A DNA stretch of 64,000 bases from Mesostigma viride (GCA_009746045.1 RPFO01000595.1:95001-159000), one strand, 5' to 3'. Positions 40,035 through 49,700 are shown, counted from the stretch's first letter. Notes: generated from the sequence alone by a model not told the origin. Numbers and translations are program-made.

Positions 40035-41662
40035 ACCTTTTGGGCTATGTCAGGGTTGCCTTTAAGGAAGGCTCGTTTAATGTCAGTGGCTTTACACACG
40101 TAGTCCTTACCAGCATTCAGATGGTGAAGGAAAGTGGCCAACAGGACCTTAAGAGACGTCTGCTGAATACCAGGGGTATACAGTTCAGCCTCTGTTAGCT
40201 CAGTGGAGCCCCTGAACTCCGTGACACAAGGTCTGGCATGAAAAATGGGAGGTGTCCCATCTGCCTGGGGTTTATGCTTGCAGACAAACTTCAGTCTGAG
40301 CTTTCTGGCCCCTTGTGGCAGTGCCTCAATCGGTGTTACAGGTGGTACCTGGGACTTGCTACGTGGATCAGGACAAACCCATTCCTCTCTAGCCCTGTTA
40401 AAGGCTTCCATCCATTTCAGAAAACCAATCTGCGTTTGACAGTCTTTGACCACATCATCATAGGACAAGGGAGACATGGACGCTATGTCCCATCTACCAA
40501 GCCCAAACGCAGAGGGGTGTAGCTTCTGAGAATGAATGAGGGAATCAACACAGGGTTCCTGACCTGGGAGGTATTTTATGTTGACAGCATTGATGGCTGC
40601 TTCCAGGCCATCACTGATCTGTGTTAAAGGAATTTTAAAATGGTCCAGGGTGACCTGCCCCACCCCAGTCACACTCAACCTCCCAGCTGAGATGACTACT
40701 CCAGGGTATGAGACAAATGGTTCCCCCAGCAGTGCATTCCCCTTGTAGCCCTCTACTACCTGGAAGGGAGTGGGCACACCCAGAATGGGAATTAGCACTT
40801 GGCCTTTGACTGCCATTTTTGTTTTGCCTGAAAAATCTGACACTCTAGCCCAGGGCGAGCGTTGCAGACTTAGGCCAGATACAGCTTGTGCACTGATGAT
40901 GCTCACCTGTGCCTGTGTGTCTACTGCCAGAATACTGGGATCCTGGTTAGATTCACCCACAGCATTGACTTGTGCTGCACCTGCTGCCATTTGTGCCTTG
41001 GCAGTGTGTGCTCTATGTAGAGCTTTTAGAGCCTCAGCAAATTTATTCCTGGGGACAACAGGATCTGCTGCTACTTGTGGCTGTTCCTGAGATGAGGGAG
41101 GAGCGACCTGCTGCTCATCCAGTGCACGTTCCTCCTGCCCAGTTGGACCATTGGGCTGTGGTGGGGCTGCACCACTGAGGAACACAGGAGCGTCTATGGT
41201 TGTGTTGCTTGCATCAGCTATGTCCCTGGCCAGTTCACTGGGTGAGACCAACCCACCAGACTGAGGCTCTGAATCCATGTCCAAGAATTCTACCCCTGAC
41301 ACGTCTGCCAAAGGAGGGTAATAAAGCTTCAGTCTATGCTTGCCAACCATTCGCTCTCTGTGATGCTGAATAGTCACCGTGTCACCTGTTTCTGACAACC
41401 TGATGATTTCAGCTGGACCATGCCATCTACCAGAGTGGGCTTTGTTCCCTTCCCCCTCCCTATAGTAGAGTACCTGATCCCCCACTTCAAACACAGGCCT
41501 GGCATTACTTTTATCCTTTTTTGCCAGCAACTTGGCCAAGTGTTGCCTTTGCGTGTTGTAGTGGTCTAGTACCTCCTGAGAGTAGCTACCTGATTGCAGG
41601 CCAATTGGTGTGATTTCACCAAAAGGAGAAGACATGAGGGTTTGGTGTTCAGAGTTCTGCAC
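39965..41662 (-). CDS. Copia integrase C-terminus, protease-like segment and RT N-terminal half
   Basis: The 565-residue frame starts by completing the integrase. Residues 55-113 (VFEVGDQVLYYREGEGNKAH, WHGPAEIIRL, HRLKLYYPP) resemble the GPY/F module. A proline-rich linker follows. Residues 243-340 look like a retropepsin: ILAVDTQAQVSII in the place of the usual D[ST]GA loop and NALLGEPFVSYPG like the second conserved loop. RT begins near 410, with KATDIKRAFLKG carrying the motif A aspartate (527). If correct, the protease lies between integrase and RT, not upstream of integrase. The Q in DTQA replaces the expected G, so activity is doubtful or the assignment is wrong. Confidence 0.8.
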   Translation of the reverse strand: MQNSEHQTLMSSPFGEITPIGLQSGSYSQEVLDHYNTQRQHLAKLLAKKDKSNARPVFEVGDQVLYYREGEGNKAHSGRWHGPAEIIRLSETGDTVTIQHHRERMVGKHRLKLYYPPLADVSGVEFLDMDSEPQSGGLVSPSELARDIADASNTTIDAPVFLSGAAPPQPNGPTGQEERALDEQQVAPPSSQEQPQVAADPVVPRNKFAEALKALHRAHTAKAQMAAGAAQVNAVGESNQDPSILAVDTQAQVSIISAQAVSGLSLQRSPWARVSDFSGKTKMAVKGQVLIPILGVPTPFQVVEGYKGNALLGEPFVSYPGVVISAGRLSVTGVGQVTLDHFKIPLTQISDGLEAAINAVNIKYLPGQEPCVDSLIHSQKLHPSAFGLGRWDIASMSPLSYDDVVKDCQTQIGFLKWMEAFNRAREEWVCPDPRSKSQVPPVTPIEALPQGARKLRLKFVCKHKPQADGTPPIFHARPCVTEFRGSTELTEAELYTPGIQQTSLKVLLATFLHHLNAGKDYVCKATDIKRAFLKGNPDIAQKVWRGQVYVVNTPKVWSGDIKEPH

Positions 41663-42640
41663 ACCTCAGCTGCCCACGCTGTCCTATCAGCATAGCTCCC
41701 AGACTCTGCTGTCCTGGACTCATTTTTCTTTATGAGGTCCCTGATAGCACGCATGGTACGTTCAATCATCCCCTGGCGTTCATGATCTTGAGCCCCAGCA
41801 ATGTCTATCTTGGGCAGATCAGGATAATCTTGTATCCACGTGAACTGCTGATCCAGCATTAGTTTTTCCTGAGGATGATACCGTGCTAGTGCAATCAGCA
41901 GGGCTCTGTGCAGTTGTTCATTGGCCATGCCTGGCAAGGGTTCTATCACAACAAACCTAGACCAGGCATCTTTTAGGACCAAGTAATACACCGTGTCCTT
42001 CACCAGGTGTATCACATCCCCTACTAGCTTTCCTCTAGCCAGTGGTGGGGTGGCCACATGCCATCTCTTGGGTTTAGGTGCATGCAGTTGGCACGCTTCA
42101 CAGTGCTTCCTGACATGCCTGCACATCTGTTCCAGGTCACGGCCATCAATTTTATTGGCCAGCCTTTCTGCCACTGCCTCATGCCCCATTGCCTTGTGTA
42201 GCTGCTGGGCTAACCTGGCATAGGATATAACCTTATCTGCTGCTGCATCTAAGGAGGCTATAGTGGGATCTTGGGCCACCTGTGCTAACGTCATGTCATA
42301 AGCCAGGTCCCAATCCACGTCCTCACTGTCAGGCAATACAGAGCAAATAGAGGGTACACGGCCATTAAGAAACCAGGGTACAGGAGACTTACAGTCGTCC
42401 TGAGTGCTGGCTTGTTTTGGGGTGCGCCCCGTCGAGGCTCCCTTCCTGGGCTTGTTGCAGCGTCCCCCTGCAGGTAACGGGTGGCGGGGCTCCCAGCAAC
42501 CTGGGCACACATCCACATCAGATCCAAGTTCGGGTTTGCCCTTCCAGCAATCATCCCTCTCATGCCCCTTGCATGAGCACCTGGTGCAGTACAGGGTGGA
42601 GTCGTGAGGCTTACCTTTTTGACTAGGCCCCTGAGAGGGC
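41566..42640 (-). CDS. Copia CCHC knuckle and integrase core
   Basis: The frame contains YCTRCSCKGHERDDC (C-x2-C-x4-H-x4-C) near 42590-42550, then linker. The HHCC zinc-binding region reads QLHKAMGHEA ... CRHVRKHCEAC. The catalytic core follows: VGDVIHL (first Asp), YYLVLKDAWSRFVVIEPLPG, KLMLDQQFTW (second Asp), and QGMIERTMRAIRDL (Glu), about 29 residues after the second Asp. It ends AAEVCRTLNTKP, typical of copia integrases, then shifts frame near 41630 into the ORF that ends at 39965. The ATG at 42516 is probably not a real start. Confidence 0.88.
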
Positions 42641-42820
42641 CCTGCCTTACTGCCTGTGTTCCCCTTTCCCCCCTTGTCTGATTTCCCTGCTGTTTGGATG
42701 ACCCCCCTGCCTTCTTACCTTGCTGGGGACCCTTGAACACCGCCTTGACCTGAGCTACCACCTCCTTGATGAGCTTCTTCCTGCTAGGCCCTGCACCGTC
42801 CTGACTACCCCCCCTTGGAC
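42620..42820 (-). pseudogene. Gag-to-nucleocapsid junction broken by two frame changes
   Basis: Protein sense is continuous only if the frame changes at a seven-G run (42808-42814) and again at or near a six-G run (42702-42707). It then reads GAGPSRKKLIKEVVAQVKAV, GPQQGKKAGG, and a K/G-rich stretch that runs into the zinc knuckle. Both changes sit in G homopolymers on the coding strand. Confidence 0.65.
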
Positions 42821-43681
42821 TTTGTTAACCTTGGGTTCCTTGACAGTGGAGAAGGGTTCTAGGCTCTGCTGAATGAACAACATGGCCCCCCTAAAATCAT
42901 CCCACTTGTCTTTAAGGCCAGCCAGCAGAACTGCGTTGGTGTTCTTGTCTAACTCGGCTTTGGTGAGCCACTGATGGATCAGGTACTTAGAGTTGAGCTT
43001 CTTCAACTCTTCGTCCCTGTCTATGTACAGGACATACTGTTTGTTGTCCCGTACGTAGTCAGACTTGTTGACTTTGTATGAAGCCAACCATGTGAACCCC
43101 TTGAGAGCCTGCAGGTGTTCCCCCTTGGTCAAGAGCCCTTTTAGGTCTGCTATGAATTCTGTGAAGATTTGCACCTCATCTGCCCCAGGCGTGCTTGCCC
43201 TCCTCTCATACATCTGCACCATTTGTTTTATGCTAGGTGCAGATTGGTGGATCGTGTTAGACACCCTAAGAGCAGGAAACCAATCACGGATATTATCATG
43301 GGACCATGAGTGTTCTATCTTGAAAAGAAACTCAAGTGCATCCTCCTGCACAAACCCCTCAGCTAGACCTGGGAAGGTAATCCTATCTTCCCTACGGGAT
43401 GCATCAAACCTGGGTCGCTGTGTTACAGCGACAGTCGCTTGTGGTTGAGGTTGCTGCTGCTGCTGCTGCTGCTGCGGTTGCTGTTGCTGTTGCTGCCGCG
43501 GCTGCTGCTGCTGCTGCTGCTGATGCTGTGGCTGCTGCTGCTGCTGGGTTTTCGCTCCAGCGTTGCTGCCGCCCGCCATACCCCCGGTGCTTGCTGGTGC
43601 CCCTCCCCCTGGTGCTCCCCCGTCCTTCCCCTCGTCACCATCCTCCTCTGGATGCGACCGCTGGGGTAGACGATGGTCCAC
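42755..43681 (-). CDS. Copia gag-like protein
   Basis: A glutamine-rich segment (CAG runs, about 43440-43550) precedes the domain ITFPGLAEGFVQEDALEFLF, WFPALRVSNTIHQSAP, FIADLKGLLTKGEHLQALKG, LNSKYLIHQWLTKAELDKNT and NAVLLAGLKDKWDDF, which resembles capsid regions of LTR retroelements in helix content and position. There is no ATG at its front; it overlaps the upstream ORF by 47 nt in another frame, so it is probably reached by ribosomal frameshifting. It ends SSSRRW at a stop just before the GGGGGGG-linked frame. Confidence 0.7.
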   Translation of the reverse strand: MDHRLPQRSHPEEDGDEGKDGGAPGGGAPASTGGMAGGSNAGAKTQQQQQPQHQQQQQQQPRQQQQQQPQQQQQQQQPQPQATVAVTQRPRFDASRREDRITFPGLAEGFVQEDALEFLFKIEHSWSHDNIRDWFPALRVSNTIHQSAPSIKQMVQMYERRASTPGADEVQIFTEFIADLKGLLTKGEHLQALKGFTWLASYKVNKSDYVRDNKQYVLYIDRDEELKKLNSKYLIHQWLTKAELDKNTNAVLLAGLKDKWDDFRGAMLFIQQSLEPFSTVKEPKVNKVQGGVVRTVQGLAGRSSSRRW

Positions 43682-45176
43682 ACCCCTCCTGCCACTTTCC
43701 TTGGCGGACCCGCTTGGCGGCCCTCAGCAGTTGCTCGATTGCCTCTGCTGCCCGCGCCCGCTTGGTCGGGTTGGCCTCCGCTGCGTCCAGCTCCTGGTGG
43801 AGTAGTGCAGCGATGCGGTCCAGCTCCAGGTCCGTGTCGGTCTGCATGGTGTGTTTGGGTGTGGGGGGCGGGGGGTGGGGTGTGTCTGCGCCAGCGCGAA
43901 CACGCTCACGCGCGTTTAACAAGGCCGTTCCTCGCTGGGCCCTTGCTGGCTGTGGGGTACGCATGAAGTCCAATACAGCGTCCTCCGGCAGCGGCTCATG
44001 TGGCGCCAGACCACGCTCAAACCGGATTGCGTCTCCGAATTCTCCCTGCAGAGCCCAGGTCCTGGCCGCCTCCTGATACCTGCGCAGAGCCCGCTCCTCC
44101 TTGCGCATGCGCCTGTCTAAAGCACGAGCATTCCTCCTGCTCTTCCTTGCCAACCGAGCCTCCTGCTCACGCCTCGCCGGGCCCACCATTGTTGCCAGTG
44201 TCGCCTCTGACCTCTTCATCGCCGCGTCCAGCCTCGCCTGGTGACGCCGGGTCTTCTCTGCTGCGTCGTGCGCCTTCGCACGGAGTCGCTTCATCTCCCG
44301 ATGCTGCGCCTCCCGTGCTGCGCGCTCCCTGGCCAGACTGTTCTCCGCCATGGACCTCACCATTGCCCTCTTGGCCTTCCGCTGGCAATGCCTGGCGTAC
44401 TCTATCTTGGCCAGACGCTCTGCCTCCACCATGGCCGGGTCCATCAAAACCAGCACCTCGCCCTGGTCTCCGGGCTGCATCTCCACCGACGAGTCGGTCT
44501 CCTGCAGCACATCCCCAGCCCTGCGCCGGAAGTTGCGCGCTGTGCGCCTGTGCGCAAAGGTGTAGAGTTCGTTCTTCTTGCGAAGAACGTAGGGAGGCGC
44601 TTCGCGCGCACCTTCCGCGCGCAGGCCTGCCCTGGCCACGCGATCCCGCTCCTGCTGCCGCTCCGCGAGCAACCGGGCTGTCCTGTCCATCTCAGTCTCC
44701 GCCCGCAGCTGAGCCTCGCGCTGAGCCTCCAGCTCGCGCTGCTGCTCCGACTCTCTGCGGAGCTGGGCCTCCTGCCGAAGGCGCTCTGCCTCCCGGCGGA
44801 GCATCGCCTCTCTCTGCTCCCTGTCCTCGGGCAGCTCAAGATCGACTAGGTCTTCGTCCTCGTCGTAGCCATCCGACGGGACATCCCCCAACACCTGCAC
44901 CACCCTCCCCGGCCCCGTAACCATCTCGGGTGCCGTGGGCTGCCCTTCAGCCGGTGGTGCGTTGAGGCGCCAAACATTGAATATCGGCGTCTTCACCGCC
45001 AGCCGAGCCAGGTACCGCGGGTCCTCGTCCGAAGACGAGCGACCACTGCCGGCATCGCTGCCAGCGTGATCATCCCTCCCCTGCCGGCCCCGCACTGCCG
45101 CCCGGTAGTCCAAATCTTCGGACGATGGGGACAGGCTTGACTCCGAAGAGTCCTCACGACCAGAAACGTTCGACAT
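43635..45176 (-). CDS. Extra coiled-coil ORF at the 5' end of the copia element
   Basis: A 513-residue intact ORF starts 44 bp inside the 5' LTR. The N-terminus is acidic/serine-rich; residues about 120-185 and 245-395 are Glu/Arg/Ala-rich heptad-like segments (for example REAERLRQEAQLRRE), pointing to long coiled coils. A proline-rich stretch and a second helical end follow. It overlaps the gag frame by 47 nt and may be the N-terminal part of Gag. Most copia elements have no ORF of this size here. It is GC-rich, unlike the pol part. Long plus-strand ORFs opposite it (for example 44000-44920) are antisense shadows. Confidence 0.75.
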   Translation of the reverse strand: MSNVSGREDSSESSLSPSSEDLDYRAAVRGRQGRDDHAGSDAGSGRSSSDEDPRYLARLAVKTPIFNVWRLNAPPAEGQPTAPEMVTGPGRVVQVLGDVPSDGYDEDEDLVDLELPEDREQREAMLRREAERLRQEAQLRRESEQQRELEAQREAQLRAETEMDRTARLLAERQQERDRVARAGLRAEGAREAPPYVLRKKNELYTFAHRRTARNFRRRAGDVLQETDSSVEMQPGDQGEVLVLMDPAMVEAERLAKIEYARHCQRKAKRAMVRSMAENSLARERAAREAQHREMKRLRAKAHDAAEKTRRHQARLDAAMKRSEATLATMVGPARREQEARLARKSRRNARALDRRMRKEERALRRYQEAARTWALQGEFGDAIRFERGLAPHEPLPEDAVLDFMRTPQPARAQRGTALLNARERVRAGADTPHPPPPTPKHTMQTDTDLELDRIAALLHQELDAAEANPTKRARAAEAIEQLLRAAKRVRQGKWQEGCGPSSTPAVASRGGW

Positions 45177-45220
45177 TTTGGAATGATATAGATGAAAACT
45201 GTGAGAGTTTTATAAATGCA

Positions 45221-45742
45221 AGTTAATGCACTCGTGCAAATGGATGCGAACGTGTGTTGGATTATGCAATGGCTGGCATAATATCAACCCATGCAAGCTT
45301 GCCAAGCTGGATTGCATGGGCACGTAGGTGAGGGTAACCTAGCTATCCTGCACTAGTGCTAACCAATGAGGTGCTGGCTCCGTCCAGCTAGATCTACTCC
45401 AGCTAGGACTGATACGATGCCAGCAGGCAACGACTGCCTAACAGCACTACGTGGACGGTCCTGGACCTCCCCTAGGACCTCCGTACAGGACTAGCACTGC
45501 AACCACCTTGTGGTCTGCATCACAGCTCATAAACCCTACCACGTGAATACCCACGTGCGTGTGCACTACATATCTCAGTGCTAATATCTAGCACCCACGT
45601 GCCCAGCATGGCACGTGCGGATCTAAATCCTAGTAGAGATATGTCCAGTGTACTACACTACCGTCCATATCCGTATCCCACTTGGGAGACGGGGACAACG
45701 CCACGTGTACTGATAGTCTAGGCCTGAAGCCCTAGAATAACT
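45221..45742 (-). repeat. 5' LTR of the copia element
   Basis: 522 bp, apparently identical to 37996-38517. Immediately inside it on the minus strand is TGCATTTATAAAACTCTC, where a tRNA primer site should start; it does not look like the usual initiator-methionine match (TGGTATCAGAGC). Confidence 0.95.
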
Positions 45743-45990
45743 GACATCCCCGCCTTCGCCTCCGGAGGACGAGCTGCCTCCTCCGAGGGACAACCTTCCA
45801 CCGCCTGAGTTGGAGGGGCGGGCAAGCCATCGTCGTAACAAGGTCATGTACGACGACGAGGAGGATCGAGGACGTAGAGGATGTTCCGGATGATCTACAA
45901 GATGTGTCAGACGAGGATGTGCCAGTGAGTGTGACGCTTGAGTCCTACCATGAGCCCCAGGTTGATGTAACGTCCTAGCCCCGGCGGCAT

Positions 45991-46953
45991 CTAATTAATT
46001 AATTAATTAAACTCGTGCTCCCGTTGGGGAGTCACGGAGCACCGAAGTGCTTTTAATCCCTGTGTGTGCACTACAGGAGAAAGGGCAGAGACCCCCAGTC
46101 TCCTTCATGCCAAAGGCATGCCACAGCTGCAATCGGGCGCGGCTAGCTAAAAGGACAGGCTAACGATCCGGCAAACTGTGGGTGCAATAAGACCCATGTG
46201 AGCATATCATAGCAAGGAGCGTGGGCAAGTAATCTGAACATAGCCATGCAGGGCGTAGCATGGCTGTACTAGGACTAGGCTAAGGCTATGGCTGCCGTTG
46301 TGTACCGTGCGTTGGCGGCACGTGACTAGGTGTGTTGGCACAGCTAGGCGACATTCTAGGCATGGCTGCCTTAGCGGCAGTGACGTACGCCAATGGTTAC
46401 AAGCTAGGGCTATTGCTATTCTAGCCCGCTGGGGGCGTCCACATCTTGTGGTTCAGATCATCAGGTCCCCGCCCCTCCAGTACACCTTGGGCTTCTGGGG
46501 GTCCTGCTTATGGCGGAGGTATTCCGGCCACAGCTAGGTCGCGTCGCTGCTGTTGCTGAGCGGGGGTGAGGTCGTCATCCAGCGTCCAGGTGAGGTCGTG
46601 CAACCGCTTGCGACGAGAGAGGAACTAACCGCTGCTTATCCTCAGGGGAGGGGAAGGTGAGTAGGACTGGTGGGGGAGCCGCCTTGTCCCGTGAGTGGGG
46701 AAGGCGGTGGCACCCACGCAGTTCTACCTCACCTACCAGGCCCATGAGGGTAAGAAGCTGGTTCTTGAGCTCGTCAGCAAGAGAGGTTGACGTCTCACCT
46801 GGCTTCTGGGGGAAGCGACGTAGCACCACTCGGCACTCGCGGCGAGCGCGGTCGGTGACCTCCCGTTGCTGGGCCTGGCGGTGGTCCTCCAGCTCCTGGA
46901 GCTTTGTGGCGATGGCGTCGGTGGTGGAGGCGGTCGCTGACCGCGGCATCTAA
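45991..46953 (-). mobile_element. ORF1-type retroelement remnant with family-2 tail, minus strand
   Basis: On the minus strand, 46949-46575 reads TDAIATKLQELEDHRQAQQ, RRECRVVLRRFPQKPGE, LMGLVGEVELRGCHRLPHS and PPPVLLTFPSPEDKQRL, an ORF1 RNA-binding domain. After frame changes it reads LTWTLDDDLTPAQQQQRRDL and VYWRGGD, as in the intact copy. The 3' UTR (to 46012) matches 19745-20060 and ends with the CTCCC-CAAC-GGGAG hairpin and TTAA repeats (45991-46010). This copy is older than the one at 60753. Confidence 0.8.
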
Positions 46954-46972
46954 CCTCGGGCCGAGGTAGCGC

Positions 46973-47389
46973 CTAATTCAAATGCGAAAGATCTTTTCCT
47001 ACTGGACAGGGGATGCAATGCCACTTTACAATATCGTCATTAATACAATTAAGTTTATTGTCAATCATGCCACACATTAAAATATTGCCGCGCGTTGCCA
47101 GCCAGGAAACCTCTTCACGGTACCAAATGATCTGGACGGTACGGACCGAAATTTCAGTGCGTGGAAAAGGTGAAAAGTCTATGTCGACTGAATTAATTGC
47201 GACGACCTTGATCATCGACTTTGGTGCACGATATGGCTCGGGAAATGTAAATGCCCTGGGATGTGCTGACTCTCGTAATATTTTTTTTTCCAATTTAGCG
47301 AGAAGCATATTCCGCGGAAAAATCATCGCTGCGGGGGGGGGGTGGCGCGCGCACTGTGCGCTTTGTCCCGCAAGTGTAGCAGGTGTCAA
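46973..47389 (-). pseudogene. Possible H-type-lectin-like ORF
   Basis: A 138-residue frame reads FTFPEPYRAPKSMIKVVAIN, VDIDFSPFPRTEISVRTVQI and REEVSWLAT. The pattern (aromatic/proline start, Val-rich strand, I/LDI, RxxVxVxxI) vaguely resembles H-type lectin repeats. The second half lacks the usual W-A ending. It could equally be a chance ORF or a remnant of something else. Confidence 0.2.
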
Positions 47390-47642
47390 AAAGTAAGCCG
47401 TTGCATTAGCGCAGCCCGCATGGACAATTTACTGACCCATGGCAGATTTTTAATCAATAACTCTCATATTTTAACGTTACCGTTCGCTTTTTTTGATTTC
47501 GGTTTTATTTTTTCCTACATGTCGCATAATCTGCGAATGGTTGCTGCGTAGGTGGTAAAACCCTGGATTTCGGGTGTCACTATGCCCGTTCTTTATCGCT
47601 CAGAACAGATGGATTAGACCGAGGACAAGCTTTGGCGTTGCT

Positions 47643-48445
47643 TCAGTGAAGTGTTGCGACAATGAGCTCAGGCGAAGGACTGGAGAGAGCGATCTGACCT
47701 ACGTACGGCGGCATGCCTCGCCAGGTTTCTTCCATATAGGCGACAATCGTGACGTGAAGCACCCGGAACCAATATGCGATGGCAACAAACGCCTGTGTTG
47801 GCGGGGCCATGCTCAGCGTCTTGGTAAGCGGCAAAGAGTGCCTGGAGGCTTGGGGCCTGCGCGTGGCTCAAGAATACAGAAAGTCAAAGCTGTGGCTCAT
47901 CCAGTTCGGCAATGTCGTCCACTGGGATGGTGTTACCTGGCCTGCATGCCGGGAGCGAAGAGCTCGATGTCTTGGGCGGCCATGTAGCGCAGGATGGCCT
48001 GCGCCTGCTCGGCGGTAGGCGAAAAGAACTCGTGTTCGGATACAGCATGCGTGGGCGTGAAAGACGCTGGGTTAAAGGCAACGTCGTCGATAGCGTCGTC
48101 CATGCAGGGGGGCGTCCTCACGGATTACCTCGCTAGAAAATGCAGCCGATGGCGGGGGGATCTGGCTATCCATCTTGTCCCCAGGTCCGGTGCAAAGCCA
48201 CTTGGAGGGGGCGATGATGGCCGCCGCGTCAGCCTCGGGCTGCGTCGCTAAAAAAGCTTCGGCATCTGCGAGCAGCTACGAAATGGTGGTGGGCGCGGTT
48301 TCCTACCCATCTGCGTGAGGATGGGAGGCTGCTGGCTGGGATTCCGCCATAGCTCGGATCCGGAAAAGACGAACTCCGCCTGAGCCGAGTTTTCTGATAG
48401 CTTGCGAAATCTGGGGCGATGGCTGCCGGAAATGTCAGATATCAA
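47643..48445 (-). pseudogene. Remnant of an unrecognised gene, minus strand
   Basis: Upstream (48445-48300) reads SAQAEFVFSGSELWRNPSQQ with possible start MAESQPAASHPHADG in another frame. Next come ADAEAFLATQPEADAAAIIA with SKWLCTGPGDKMDSQIP, then, after a change of frame at a six-G run (48107-48112), DDAIDDVAFNPASFTPTHAV with AEQAQAILRYMAAQDIELFA. Further down, a frame has AFVAIAYWFRVLHVTIVAYM and EETWRGMPPYVGQIAL. These are too protein-like to be chance but are not continuous. I cannot name the family. Confidence 0.45.
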
Positions 48446-48907
48446 CGTGTTCGTCTTGAAGAGACGATTCTATTGCAACCATTTTGGTGTAATTTCATTA
48501 CCTGAATCAAAAGTTATGAGCATTCTCGTGTATTGTGCACATTCCGTCACCATATTCCGGCCATGCCTTAGCTTTCTCTCAATGTTTATTAACTAATTAA
48601 TGGTATCATAAAGCTTGTCTTTGTTGTCCATTCATAAGAGCCCTTTGATACTAGACTGCTTTCAGTTCCACAGAAGACGTCTAGGGCACAACTTGTCTTT
48701 GTGTCTACAAGGGGTGTGGTTCCCTAAATCAACGTGCTGTGGAATCTCCATCTCAACGTTGCCTGGATACTTGAAGATCTGTGACTCGGGAAGGCATTAT
48801 TGAACCCAGGTAAAAGATCTTTCATACTTGGACTATGGATGATGTTGATGACATGATATGATGATGACCATTCAATTTAATTGACATTGAACAAGTTAGA
48901 CCTGTCA

Positions 48908-49436
48908 TGACCACCGCCGCTGGTGGAGCAACCCCGCCCTACCCCGGATCGTCAAGCGTGACCTCTTCAAGGTCGTCATTCTGACGATCCTGACCTACGG
49001 CGCCGAGACGTGGACACTGATGCAGGAGCTGGAGCAACGACTCGACGGCGCCGTCACCAAGATGCTGCGCAAGGCCCTTAACATCCCCTTTGGTTTGCAC
49101 ATTAGTAATGAGGATTTGTACGCTGATTTGCCCTGTGTTTCCCACATTATTAGGCACAGGCGCCTGGGCCTAGCCGGGCACCTGGCCCGCACAGATCAGG
49201 TAGATACATCAGATAGACTAGCTGGCACCAAGCCCGCCCAGCCTGGGCGATATGTCCTCACCTGGCGTGCCCCCGGCCGCGCGCGGCAGGGCCGCCACCC
49301 GTGGACTTTTCGTGATAGACTTGGCATGGACATGTGCTACACTAGACGTGACGGGCTCACCCCCGGGCAGCCTCCTGGTTTGTCTGTAATATGGAGGCAG
49401 ATGGTGCGCAAGGATAGATGGCACGTAGTGAACTAG
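48908..49436 (+). pseudogene. 5'-truncated LINE reverse-transcriptase C-terminus
   Basis: The frame opens with HRRWWSNPALPRIVKRDLF, then LTILTYGAETWTLMQELEQR, TKMLRKALNIPFG, EDLYADLPCVSHIIRHRRL and LAGHLARTDQVDTS, ending RWHVVN. This is the conserved region after RT motif 7 in RTE/L1-like elements (YGAETW, KMLR, GHLAR). The abrupt start in the middle of the gene is the usual 5' truncation. The same RT family is seen in the fused fragment at 15090-15240 and at 56551. Confidence 0.85.
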
Positions 49437-49652
49437 TGATGAAGGAGACCACCCCCAAGCCTGTGGGGGCTCCGCATGTGACCAAGTATGGCATTCATAG
49501 CGATTCGGGCCGCGGTGCCCACACGTCCCAGTAACTAGCTAGGACCTAGATAGCTTATACCATCCATTCCATCCCATGTTCCCCTCCCGCTGCGGACTTA
49601 TGCTCACGTGACGCAGTCACGTGTCTATTAATGAGGGGGACATGACACCCGG

Positions 49653-49676
49653 GACTTTTTTGGCGCCAAAAAAGTC
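49653..49676. other. Perfect 24-bp palindrome
   Basis: GACTTTTTTGGC followed at once by its reverse complement, with CCGG/GGGAC flanks. It lies directly inside the left terminus of TTAA-C. Confidence 0.9.
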
Positions 49677-49700
49677 GGGACGGTACCGACGGACCGTGAA

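Larger units (their letters stand above)
37996..45742 (-). mobile_element. Ty1/copia-type LTR retrotransposon
   Basis: Two 522-bp LTRs that look identical by eye enclose about 6.7 kb, with a GACAT duplication outside (37991-37995 and 45743-45747). Coding is on the minus strand: a 513-residue coiled-coil ORF, a gag-like ORF, a CCHC knuckle, integrase, protease-like segment, reverse transcriptase and RNase H. Integrase ahead of RT is the copia order. The reading frame shifts five times. Matching LTRs mean a young insertion, which is at odds with old-age decay. Confidence 0.93.
37785..45978 (+). pseudogene. Unknown proline/acidic ORF split by the copia element
   Basis: 37785-37995 reads TSDVAREPVSKALEEPGTPA and ends LLPSTTPT. 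Across the copia insertion it continues in the same frame at 45748 as SPPSPPEDELPPPRDN and HRRNKVMYDDEEDRG. A frameshift then leads to DVEDVPDDLQDVSDEDVPVS and a stop at 45976-45978. It follows the ORF1 copy by about 40 bp, so it is likely a second ORF or an unrelated sequence next to it. No family recognised. Confidence 0.45.

Noticed and set aside
43399-44076. 225-codon plus-strand alanine-rich ORF
   Set aside because: Antisense shadow of the CAG-repeat (poly-Q) part of copia gag.
44000-44920. 306- and 202-codon plus-strand ORFs
   Set aside because: They lie antisense to the GC-rich copia ORF at 43635-45176, whose frame is longer and flanked by matching gag and LTR features.
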